Origin: JAFDVL01 sp043736395
GTDB taxonomy: Bacteria; Acidobacteriota; Blastocatellia; RBC074
Assembly: GCA_043736395.1 (NCBI GenBank)
Contig: JAYTCQ010000078.1
Coordinates: forward strand, 1-20,139
Direction of reading: 5' to 3'
DNA: 20,139 nucleotides
In this document: positions 8,521 through 14,933 of the stretch, one piece after another
How positions within the stretch are numbered: position 1 is the stretch's first letter
Layout: each line of letters starts with the position of its first letter
Notes under the pieces: generated by a model
What the model was told of the DNA's origin: nothing
The model's database searches: none
Seen by the model: the letters and a program-made list of their open reading frames with translations, nothing else
Program-made: the position numbers and the translations under genes

Positions 8521-8576
8521 AATTTTCAGTTAATCAGGGCTGGTATAAAATGAAACAACGGTACTATCTAAATAAT

Positions 8577-10346
8577 TCAAGGGGTTAAGGTATTATTCCT
8601 CTCAATCCGTCTTTTTTCAGACTCATCGCACCACTGCTTAAATTCTTGCCATGATTCCCTTTTAGCTGGATCACCAAGATCAATCACATGGAAGCTTGGT
8701 ACCGTATCAGTAGCAAAAATTATCTTGTATTTAGCTTCAAGCGCACCTCGTCTCTGAGGTCTTAAAACTGACAGGTATCTGATTCCAGCTTTTCGCCAAT
8801 ATTCCCAGGACTGTTCTGAAAGGCTCCCAGTAACCGACAAATGGTCCGTCATTAAATATAGTTTGGCAGGGTCAGTAGAGGCGATAATTGACCCGGCTGG
8901 CAAGTTATCCCGCATCCAGATACAAGCTTCATCCATGTAATTACCGGCAGTCACGGCTGAAACCTCTACAGGATTTGTTCGTAAAGTCAGGATATGTCGT
9001 AGGTGCTCAAAAATAAAGAAAAAGGTAAAACAAAATAAGGCAATTCGCGCCAGCGAATACACATCATAACTACCTTTCAATCGCTCGCTGAACCAAAGCA
9101 TTAATTGCCTTGAACCATCTATAAAATAGCATATAAGAAAGGGCGCAAGCGGTAAGACAAATCTGAATGTAAGCCAGGGCCAGATCACTACTAAAGCAAT
9201 CGTTAACGGCACTAGAATCTCAATACTGGTAATGTTTATTCGGGCTTGAGTGATAAATCCTATTAGAATAACCATGGTCAAAAATAGAGACAGGATGGTC
9301 GCTCCTGCCGCAAAAGGTATAGATGCACCTGCTTCAGTTCCACCCCCTAACCCTAAGACTTCTTCCCCACTTTTTCCTTCGGGTCTGAGCGTGGCAGGCA
9401 TAAACAGACCTACCATATCCCGTCCGAAAATACTTTTAATGTTACCTGTTACCCGAAAAATATAATCAGTGGATGTAGCGATGCCAGATTCTCGAATACC
9501 TGCATTTCTTTGAGTTAAATTTTCAAAATAATTTTCTACTATATTTCCACCGTGATTGTATCTGAGTGCAGAATTAGGGTATGCATATTTAGTATAAGTC
9601 ATCCAAGTGGTAGTAGTTAATCCTATTCCGAAAATCAATATGAGCATCACCCGCCATAATTTAAATCGAAATAATTGGAGCATCACCGCCAGGATTAACG
9701 TAACTCCTAGTGATCGAGTATAGAAAGTTGCAAGGGTCAGGATCAAAAGTGTAAAAATAGTACTAAGGTTAAATGTCTTATTTCTAATCGCAGTTTCCAG
9801 TCGTACTACTGCCCAGATCTGAAAACAGGTAAAAACACATTCTGACATTACAGATGAAGTGGCAAGAAATACTAAGGCTGGTATTAATGTCACCATAATT
9901 GTTCCCAGCCAACTAATTAGCACTGGATACTCTTTTACTCTTCGACAGCAAATATACATTCCAATTGCCAGGAAATTAATCGCTAGGATTGAAATGATTT
10001 TTAGAATCCACAAATGCTCAGCATCAAGTGGCATCAAACTTAAAAAACTCGCTAGAAGTAGTGGGAAACCTGGAGGATAGGATGGCTGAATTCCCTGGAT
10101 CGGTGAACTTATTAGTTGGTAATTACCATATTCGGCAATTGATTTTGCTAAGACAATATAAAATGCATCGTCACTAAGTTGTCCGACCAGGCGATTTAAT
10201 CGTAAAAAATATATCGAATTGATAGCAGTTACTGAAATAACTGTTACTAAAATCACGACCCATTTACTGGAAACAAATCGAATTAGGTGCGGTACACGTA
10301 AAGCGCTTTCATCTAAGTGCTTTACATTACTTTCTTGATACTCCAC
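8577..10346 (-). CDS. GT-C-type polytopic membrane glycosyltransferase, paralogue 2
   Basis: This 589-residue protein has the same architecture as the other two GT-C genes here and is closest by eye to paralogue 3. The first loop contains GQLSDDAFYIVLAKSIAE (Asp59-Asp60), followed by SSPIQGIQPSYPPGFPLLLA. Shared internal motifs are SSVMSECVFTCFQIWAVVRLE, RYNHGGNIV, SGEEVLGLGGG and WPWLTFRFVLPLAPF. The soluble tail has PAGSIIASTDPAKLYLMTDH, SWEYWRKAGIRYL and VIDLGDPAKRESWQEF. The predicted role is sugar transfer from a polyprenyl-phosphate carrier on the outer face of the inner membrane; substrate is unknown. The start codon at 10346 is GTG, with a poor ribosome site (AAGTGAGA), which may mean low or coupled translation. 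It starts 73 bases after paralogue 1. Confidence 0.8.
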   Translation of the reverse strand: MEYQESNVKHLDESALRVPHLIRFVSSKWVVILVTVISVTAINSIYFLRLNRLVGQLSDDAFYIVLAKSIAEYGNYQLISSPIQGIQPSYPPGFPLLLASFLSLMPLDAEHLWILKIISILAINFLAIGMYICCRRVKEYPVLISWLGTIMVTLIPALVFLATSSVMSECVFTCFQIWAVVRLETAIRNKTFNLSTIFTLLILTLATFYTRSLGVTLILAVMLQLFRFKLWRVMLILIFGIGLTTTTWMTYTKYAYPNSALRYNHGGNIVENYFENLTQRNAGIRESGIATSTDYIFRVTGNIKSIFGRDMVGLFMPATLRPEGKSGEEVLGLGGGTEAGASIPFAAGATILSLFLTMVILIGFITQARINITSIEILVPLTIALVVIWPWLTFRFVLPLAPFLICYFIDGSRQLMLWFSERLKGSYDVYSLARIALFCFTFFFIFEHLRHILTLRTNPVEVSAVTAGNYMDEACIWMRDNLPAGSIIASTDPAKLYLMTDHLSVTGSLSEQSWEYWRKAGIRYLSVLRPQRRGALEAKYKIIFATDTVPSFHVIDLGDPAKRESWQEFKQWCDESEKRRIERNNTLTP

Positions 10347-10419
10347 TTCTCACTTACCAATGTAGGGCTGGTTTTTGAGACTCAATTTGCAATTTTCTTC
10401 AACTTATTAACTGCTTTTA

Positions 10420-12075
10420 TTAATTTGGGTTTAGTAAATCCAACTTAGCCAAATGCTGCGTTTCTCCCAAATCAACAATTTGAATATTTGGCAAATCAGA
10501 AGCCTGGTAAATCACATCGTTCTTGTCACCTTTTTTTCCGGTGATAGGCATGGTTGGTTTGGTATTTACCACGTACCTGAGTCCCGCCCTTCTCCAGTAC
10601 TCCCAAGTCGTGTCGTCCAACCCAACTGAGATACCCTGATGCCCGGTAAGTAAAAATATTTGTGCAGGATTTGTCGACGCGATTAGGCTCTGCGCTGGAA
10701 GTTGAGTGTTTATATTCTCGATCAAATTCGAAACTGTATCGAAATCGGCGATCCAACCGATGGCTTGGGGAGTCCGCTGTTTTGCATTTATATAACTACT
10801 ATGTTCGATAATAAAAAAACATAGTAGGCAGATCAAAAGTACTCGTACGACTATATACTCATTTATATCTATATTTATATATTTCTCTAAAAACCGGGGA
10901 ATAGCTCTTAGTGATATGACAAAGTAACTTATTAAAAATGGTAAAAATGGTAAAATAAACCGAAACGTATACCAGGGCCAAATTATCGCCAGAATCAATG
11001 TTAACCCAAGCGCAATTTCAACTGAGCTGATTTGATTTTTACATTGAAGGCCTATCCCTATTAAAATAATCGCTGAAAAAAAGATAGAGAACCATTTTGC
11101 GCCTTCGGCAAACGCTACTTTTCCAAAAACAATTTTCATTCCTCCACCAAGCCCAAGTAATTCAGTTCCACTTTCTTCACTCCCACGTATTACTGAGGGA
11201 AGAATAAAACCCACCATATCTCGTTCAAGTACAGTCTTCACATTTTCGCCAACCCGCCAGAAATAGTCATTAATACCTGCATTACCTGATCCAGCATCAC
11301 CCGCAGCATTCATCTGAAGAGATTCAAAATAAGTGCTAACAATTGTTCCGCCATGAAATTCCCTCTGAGCGTTATTCGGATATGAAATATTTGAATAGAT
11401 CACCCAAGGGAGTATTCCTATCGCTACTAATGATACTAACTTTAGTATATCTCCATATTGCTTAACTAAAAAAAGTCGAGCAATTATTGCAACAAATACG
11501 ATTAAAGCTGCTGATCTGATATAGAATGAATATGAGGTCAATAATCCTATTTCTATTAGAGTCCGAGCAGTAATTTTGTTTTCAGCTATCGCAATTTCAA
11601 GTTTTACGAGCGTGAATGTAACAAAACATGTAAATACGCATTCAGACATTAAGGTTGAAGTTGCAGCAAAAACAAAGGCAGGTGAAAGAAGCAGAAGAAC
11701 TGTACAAATGTACGAGATATATTCAGGGAATTTGAGGATTCTCGTATAATATTTATAACTCGCAAAGCCTGCACCAGCCATAGCCAATATTGAGACATAC
11801 TTTAATATCCATAATTGACTCATTGCTTCTGGTACTACTTTCATAACGAATGCCAGAATTAATGGAAAACCGGGGGGATATATTGGGCGTAATCCTTGAA
11901 TTGGAGAACTAATTAGCTGATATGTCCCAGATTCTGCAATAGATTTTGCAAGTACGAGATACCAGGCATCATCTACAAATTGTCCAATGACGTAATCAAC
12001 CCGAAATATATAGATTAAGGCTGTTATTCCCAGCCCAATTGCACCGAATAATTTTTGACTCATTTTACTTTTCAT
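10420..12075 (-). CDS. GT-C-type polytopic membrane glycosyltransferase, paralogue 1
   Basis: This 551-residue protein is the shortest and most divergent of the three GT-C genes, mainly because it lacks about 20 N-terminal residues and part of the C-terminal end. The first membrane helix is followed by GQFVDDAWYLVLAKSIAE (Asp35-Asp36), SSPIQGLRPIYPPGFPLILA, STLMSECVFTCFV, REFHGGTIV, GTELLGLGGG and WPWYTFRFILPFLPF. The tail has PAQSLIASTNPAQIFLLTGH and TWEYWRRAGLRYV, then a family-typical VDLGE. The family uses lipid-linked sugars in the periplasm. Start ATG 12075 has no clear ribosome site; an ATG four codons inside (12063) is possible. The gene follows the coiled-coil gene by 50 bases. Codon use and composition are AT-rich like the rest of the cluster. 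Confidence 0.78.
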   Translation of the reverse strand: MKSKMSQKLFGAIGLGITALIYIFRVDYVIGQFVDDAWYLVLAKSIAESGTYQLISSPIQGLRPIYPPGFPLILAFVMKVVPEAMSQLWILKYVSILAMAGAGFASYKYYTRILKFPEYISYICTVLLLLSPAFVFAATSTLMSECVFTCFVTFTLVKLEIAIAENKITARTLIEIGLLTSYSFYIRSAALIVFVAIIARLFLVKQYGDILKLVSLVAIGILPWVIYSNISYPNNAQREFHGGTIVSTYFESLQMNAAGDAGSGNAGINDYFWRVGENVKTVLERDMVGFILPSVIRGSEESGTELLGLGGGMKIVFGKVAFAEGAKWFSIFFSAIILIGIGLQCKNQISSVEIALGLTLILAIIWPWYTFRFILPFLPFLISYFVISLRAIPRFLEKYINIDINEYIVVRVLLICLLCFFIIEHSSYINAKQRTPQAIGWIADFDTVSNLIENINTQLPAQSLIASTNPAQIFLLTGHQGISVGLDDTTWEYWRRAGLRYVVNTKPTMPITGKKGDKNDVIYQASDLPNIQIVDLGETQHLAKLDLLNPN

Positions 12076-12125
12076 TTAAGTCGTTTATTGAAGTACAGTG
12101 TTTACTAAACTTCGTTACTGTTCGC

Positions 12126-12932
12126 TTACTTCGGTGGGTTTGAACCAGCATCAATTTTATTTTGTGCTTGTTTTTTCTTCAGCTCTTCAATTTTCTTGAT
12201 CGAATTTTGAATCTCCGCTTCGGCTTGAGACCTGTTTGTATCAATGCGATTTCTAGCAAACTGATCTGCATTATTTTTTCCTAGAGATTCGGAACGAAGC
12301 CGATTCAGTTCAAGTTTGATCAATTCAATATGAGCCTCTTCATTTTGAATTTCCTGTTGAATTTGAAGTGTTGCTTTTTCAAGCGCTCCCTGATCAGGCT
12401 GACCTTTTTCATCTTTAAATGATTGCTCTTTAAGCTTGAAATCCTGCTCTTTCCCTTCTTTACGAATTTCAGATAACTCGTTTTCAGCCGCTGATGCCTC
12501 TCCTTTTAATCTCTTCGATTTTTCAGACAAGGCTGAAATTTGTTGGTTCAAATTATTAAATTCACCCGGTTGCTTCCCATTGGCACTTTGCATCTGGTTA
12601 CGCAATTTGATAATTTCCAGGTCGGCTTGATCGGCATCGTGACGAAGCCTTTTGGTTAATTCAAGAATTTTTGAATGTTTTTCATTCCAGGCATCTTCCA
12701 TCGGGTTAGAAGTTTTTTTCTTAACCGACTTATCGGTTTTCACACCTGTCTCTATTTTCTCAGGACTTTTTGAAGCTAATGCCTCAGGTTTCATTTTTTC
12801 GAGTGGCTGAATTACTATAATATCATCTGTAGTGAGGGTGGGAATCTGAGCACTTACAGAATGAAATATTAATCCTACTATTGTGACTGATAATAGCCTT
12901 GTTCCTATTTTAGTTATTAACTTAGAATTCAT
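12126..12932 (-). CDS. Secreted or periplasmic coiled-coil protein of unknown function
   Basis: This 268-residue protein begins with a typical signal peptide (positively charged start, hydrophobic LLSVTIVGLIFHSV, cleavage expected after VSA at residue 28). A linker rich in Lys, Pro and Ser follows (about 30-82), then a long charged helical stretch from about 85 to 255 with heptad-like spacing of Leu/Ile, for example ILELTKRLRHDADQADLEII and EIQNSIKKIEELKKKQAQ. No enzyme motif or membrane helix is present after the signal. I do not recognise a named family. It lies directly behind the pilin terminator and 50 bases before the first GT-C gene, so it is probably co-expressed with the membrane transferases. 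It might be a scaffold or a spacer in the envelope, which is only a suggestion from the shape. Confidence 0.75.
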   Translation of the reverse strand: MNSKLITKIGTRLLSVTIVGLIFHSVSAQIPTLTTDDIIVIQPLEKMKPEALASKSPEKIETGVKTDKSVKKKTSNPMEDAWNEKHSKILELTKRLRHDADQADLEIIKLRNQMQSANGKQPGEFNNLNQQISALSEKSKRLKGEASAAENELSEIRKEGKEQDFKLKEQSFKDEKGQPDQGALEKATLQIQQEIQNEEAHIELIKLELNRLRSESLGKNNADQFARNRIDTNRSQAEAEIQNSIKKIEELKKKQAQNKIDAGSNPPK

Positions 12933-12978
12933 ATTTTTTCCAACTCAATTTAGGTTTTGAGGCTCTATTCAAAAAACT

Positions 12979-13013
12979 AAAAAAGGAGCAGACTATTTCA
13001 GTCCACTCCTTTT
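12979..13013 (-). terminator. Intrinsic terminator downstream of the pilin gene
   Basis: On the minus strand the RNA reads AAAAGGAG-UGGACU, loop GAAAU, then AGUCUG-CUCC and a U-run. The stem has 10 pairs (two of them G-U) plus flanking A-U pairs, and six U follow. It lies 26 bases after the pilA stop. The A-tract on the other side would let it also work for plus-strand transcription. It should make pilA mRNA a mainly single-gene message, with only readthrough or a separate promoter feeding the genes behind. Confidence 0.85.
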
Positions 13014-13038
13014 AAAGCTATAATACGCAGTCAAATCC

Positions 13039-13497
13039 TTAACTTGCCGCAGCAGTTCCGAGTGGTGTACCAGTTGATGAAGCATCAGCATCAGCCCAAG
13101 CTGCTGTCTTGTGATAAACAACACCGTCTTCGAATACTGCGAAATCTTTATTTCCAGCACCCGTGGTACCTCTATTAGCTCTGACCTGGAAGGTTCCAGC
13201 GGTAGCAGTTGACCCAAAGAAATATCCTGACTTTACGTTCGTGGTATTGCTTGCCGTCGTGAACGAAGCATCAACCAATGCGGCTGTATTCAATGCACCC
13301 AATGTGCCATATTGATTATTATTCGTTGAATAGGTCACTTCTGCACTTGCAGCGGTACGCAGTGAACCGACCGCAGATGATTCGTTGGCGCTCTTACGTG
13401 CGCTTAACAGGTTCGGAATGGCGATGGCGGCGATGATGCCGATGATCGCGACTACAATTAACAATTCGATGAGCGAAAATCCTTGCTCTTTCTTCAT
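13039..13497 (-). CDS. pilA: Type IV pilin, major-pilin-like
   Basis: This 152-residue prepilin has a short six-residue leader MKKEQG, cleaved after Gly6. The mature protein begins FSLIELLIVVAIIGIIAAIA, with Glu at position +5 (Glu11) as needed for assembly and N-methylation by prepilin peptidase PilD. The hydrophobic helix is followed by PNLLSARKSANESSAVGSL, a pattern common in acidobacterial and delta-proteobacterial pilins. The globular part is small, has no cysteine pair, and is rich in Thr, Ser, Ala and Gly (for example TTASNTTNVKSG and the end DASSTGTPLGTAAAS), giving many possible O-glycosylation sites. A GGGGA ribosome site lies 9 bases before ATG 13497. A sigma-54 promoter upstream and a strong terminator downstream suit a highly expressed structural subunit. 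A pseudopilin of a secretion system is possible but less likely with this regulation. Confidence 0.92.
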   Translation of the reverse strand: MKKEQGFSLIELLIVVAIIGIIAAIAIPNLLSARKSANESSAVGSLRTAASAEVTYSTNNNQYGTLGALNTAALVDASFTTASNTTNVKSGYFFGSTATAGTFQVRANRGTTGAGNKDFAVFEDGVVYHKTAAWADADASSTGTPLGTAAAS

Positions 13498-13622
13498 ATA
13501 GTAATTCCCCTTACTTTTTAAGGCTGTCGTGTTATCGCAATCCTCAGCAATTAATCACTTCAGCAACAGATATTCTCAAAAACTCTTGAAACCGAACAAC
13601 CTCGGCTTCCGCTGATGTACTT

Positions 13623-13638
13623 CGCAATCGCAGTGCCA
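13623..13638 (-). promoter_or_regulatory. Sigma-54 (RpoN) promoter of pilA
   Basis: Read on the minus strand the sequence is TGGCAC-TGCGA-TTGCG. This matches the -24/-12 consensus TGGCAC-N5-TTGCW at every position but the last, with the required spacing. Transcription would start near 13612, about 115 bases before the pilA ATG. Pilin genes in many bacteria are driven by sigma-54 with the activator PilR. No activator gene lies in the window. Confidence 0.8.
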
Positions 13639-13745
13639 CAACTTTTAAACATTGCGGCTAAGTAGGCTACACCCTTTATTTACGGTGTTTATGTGTAATT
13701 ATTAAAAAAACTACCGAGGTGATTGGTTATGACTACTAACAATTC

Positions 13746-13799
13746 TTGTCAGTTTTCTGATTCGGTTTTTGTCAGATTTTTGTAGATTTTTGTTGACAG
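13746..13799 (-). promoter_or_regulatory. Candidate enhancer: phased T-tracts with TTGTCAG-like repeats
   Basis: The plus strand has TTGTCAG at 13746-13752 and 13769-13775, TTGTAG at 13780 and TTGTTGACAG at 13790-13799. The last three are spaced 10-11 bases apart, each preceded by a T-run. They lie about 135-190 bases upstream of the predicted start, the usual place for sigma-54 activator sites. A/T tracts at this spacing also bend DNA. Binding by a PilR-like protein is inferred. Confidence 0.45.
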
Positions 13800-13929
13800 G
13801 TTCGTTGGGAGGCTGATGAATTCTGTGGTCATGTATTGAAAGTTCCTCCCTTTAGCAAAAGCTTTGCTTGAATCATAGATTAGCCTTTGCCTGGCAAAGT
13901 CTGTCGCAACCATGGCTGTTTACGCTACG

Positions 13930-14847
13930 TTAATTCATCACAACTTTTGGTTTCAAGGCTTTCCTGGCTTCATCGTATTCGGCGATGGCTTTGAGTGTTT
14001 TGTTGTGGATGAGTTGAAATGTATTTGTGGTTGCTGATACTTCGCGGTAGATCGTTCTACCATTATTAATCATAGCTGCTTCGTTGTCTTCGAGCTGAAT
14101 GATTGGCATTGATAACGCTTCGGTCATCGGGATGATTACTTGATGTAATTCTTCTCTGTCGGAAATTTCGGCCAATTTTTCCAGCGTATTTGAAGATTCA
14201 ATTTTACTGTTTCCGGCGCGCGTTCTCTGCAGTGCAGTTAAATGTGCGCCGATTCTTAATTTCTTTCCCAGATCTTCGGCTAAGGTTCGGATGTAGGTTC
14301 CTGAGGAACAGACTACGCGGAAACGCCAACTGTCAGTGCTCTCCTGTTCGAGTAATTCAAACGCGCGGATTTTAATATTAATTGGTTGCCGCTCAATTTC
14401 TTCGCCGCGTCGCGCCATTTCGTATAGCTTTACGCCACCGATTTTTTTGGCGGAGTACATAGGAGGGATTTGCTGAAGATTTCCACGCAGTGATGGCAAA
14501 GCGGCTTCGATAATATCTTTATTTAAATGGGCAGGATCAGTAATTTCTCCGATTGGTCTTCCAGTCAAATCTCCTGTGTCTGTCGCAAATCCAAACCTCA
14601 CGGTAGCGATGTATTCTTTGTCGTCTCCGGTTAGAAATTGTACTAAGCGTGTGGCCTGATTCAGGCAGATCACCAGCACTCCGGTAGCGAATGGATCAAG
14701 CGTTCCGGTATGTCCGACGCGGCGGGTGCGGCAGATTCCGCGCACTTTCGCTACGACATCGTGCGAGGTCCAATCGGCGGGTTTATCGATGATGAGAAGA
14801 CCGTTAAGAAGGTGTTGGATGTCAGATGTCGGATGTCGGGTTTGCAT
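13930..14847 (-). CDS. truB: tRNA pseudouridine(55) synthase TruB
   Basis: This 305-residue enzyme makes pseudouridine at position 55 in the T-loop of tRNAs. The TruB core begins LNGLLIIDKPADWTSHDVV. The catalytic aspartate is Asp51 in GHTGTLDPFATGVL. YSAKKIGGVKLYEMARRG (131-148) and SSGTYIRTLAEDLG (181-194) are the other conserved blocks, and a short C-terminal part follows. About 13 extra residues precede the usual start. Residues HPTSDIQH in this extension are encoded by a heptanucleotide repeat array, so the original start seems to have been overwritten. The only in-frame ATG near is 14847, which has no ribosome site. The gene follows the subtilase by 86 bases on the same strand. Confidence 0.93.
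   Translation of the reverse strand: MQTRHPTSDIQHLLNGLLIIDKPADWTSHDVVAKVRGICRTRRVGHTGTLDPFATGVLVICLNQATRLVQFLTGDDKEYIATVRFGFATDTGDLTGRPIGEITDPAHLNKDIIEAALPSLRGNLQQIPPMYSAKKIGGVKLYEMARRGEEIERQPINIKIRAFELLEQESTDSWRFRVVCSSGTYIRTLAEDLGKKLRIGAHLTALQRTRAGNSKIESSNTLEKLAEISDREELHQVIIPMTEALSMPIIQLEDNEAAMINNGRTIYREVSATTNTFQLIHNKTLKAIAEYDEARKALKPKVVMN
14812..14842 (-). repeat. Heptanucleotide repeat array inside the truB start
   Basis: The minus strand reads CCGACAT CCGACAT CTGACAT CCAACAC: four tandem seven-base units, two identical and two diverged. They code for part of the TruB N-terminal extension, residues 4-12. Confidence 0.7.
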
Positions 14848-14900
14848 GCGTAGGTTTTACAATAAATTCGGTAAGGAACCAAATCTCAACATCAGCAAAT

Positions 14901-14933
14901 TGCCGACCACCGCTCACCGACTACCGACCACCG
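14901..14933 (-). repeat. Heptanucleotide repeat array after the subtilase gene
   Basis: The minus strand reads CGGTGGT CGGTAGT CGGTGAG CGGTGGT followed by CGGCA. The array begins immediately after the stop codon of the subtilase. The units differ from those at 14812-14842, but the period is the same. Such arrays are like the short tandem heptamer repeats described in cyanobacteria. Confidence 0.75.

Larger units (their letters stand above)
13498..13929. promoter_or_regulatory. Pilin upstream regulatory region
   Basis: This 432-base gene-free stretch between truB and pilA holds the pilA leader, a sigma-54 core promoter and, 110-180 bases further upstream, phased T-tracts with TTGTCAG-like repeats. 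Two short perfect palindromes, AGCAAAAGCTTTGCT (13854-13868) and CTTTGCCTGGCAAAG (13885-13899), lie just after the truB stop; they may help end the truB transcript but lack a U-run. Confidence 0.6.

Noticed and set aside
4737..12075. Idea that the polytopic proteins are exosortase/EPS export components or transporters
   Set aside because: No exosortase Cys-Arg-His pattern and no ATPase or flippase motifs; the Asp-Asp first loop and overall layout fit GT-C enzymes better.
13854..13899. Two palindromes after truB as an intrinsic terminator
   Set aside because: Stems of 6-7 bases with tiny loops and no following U-run; kept only as a note in the intergenic entry.
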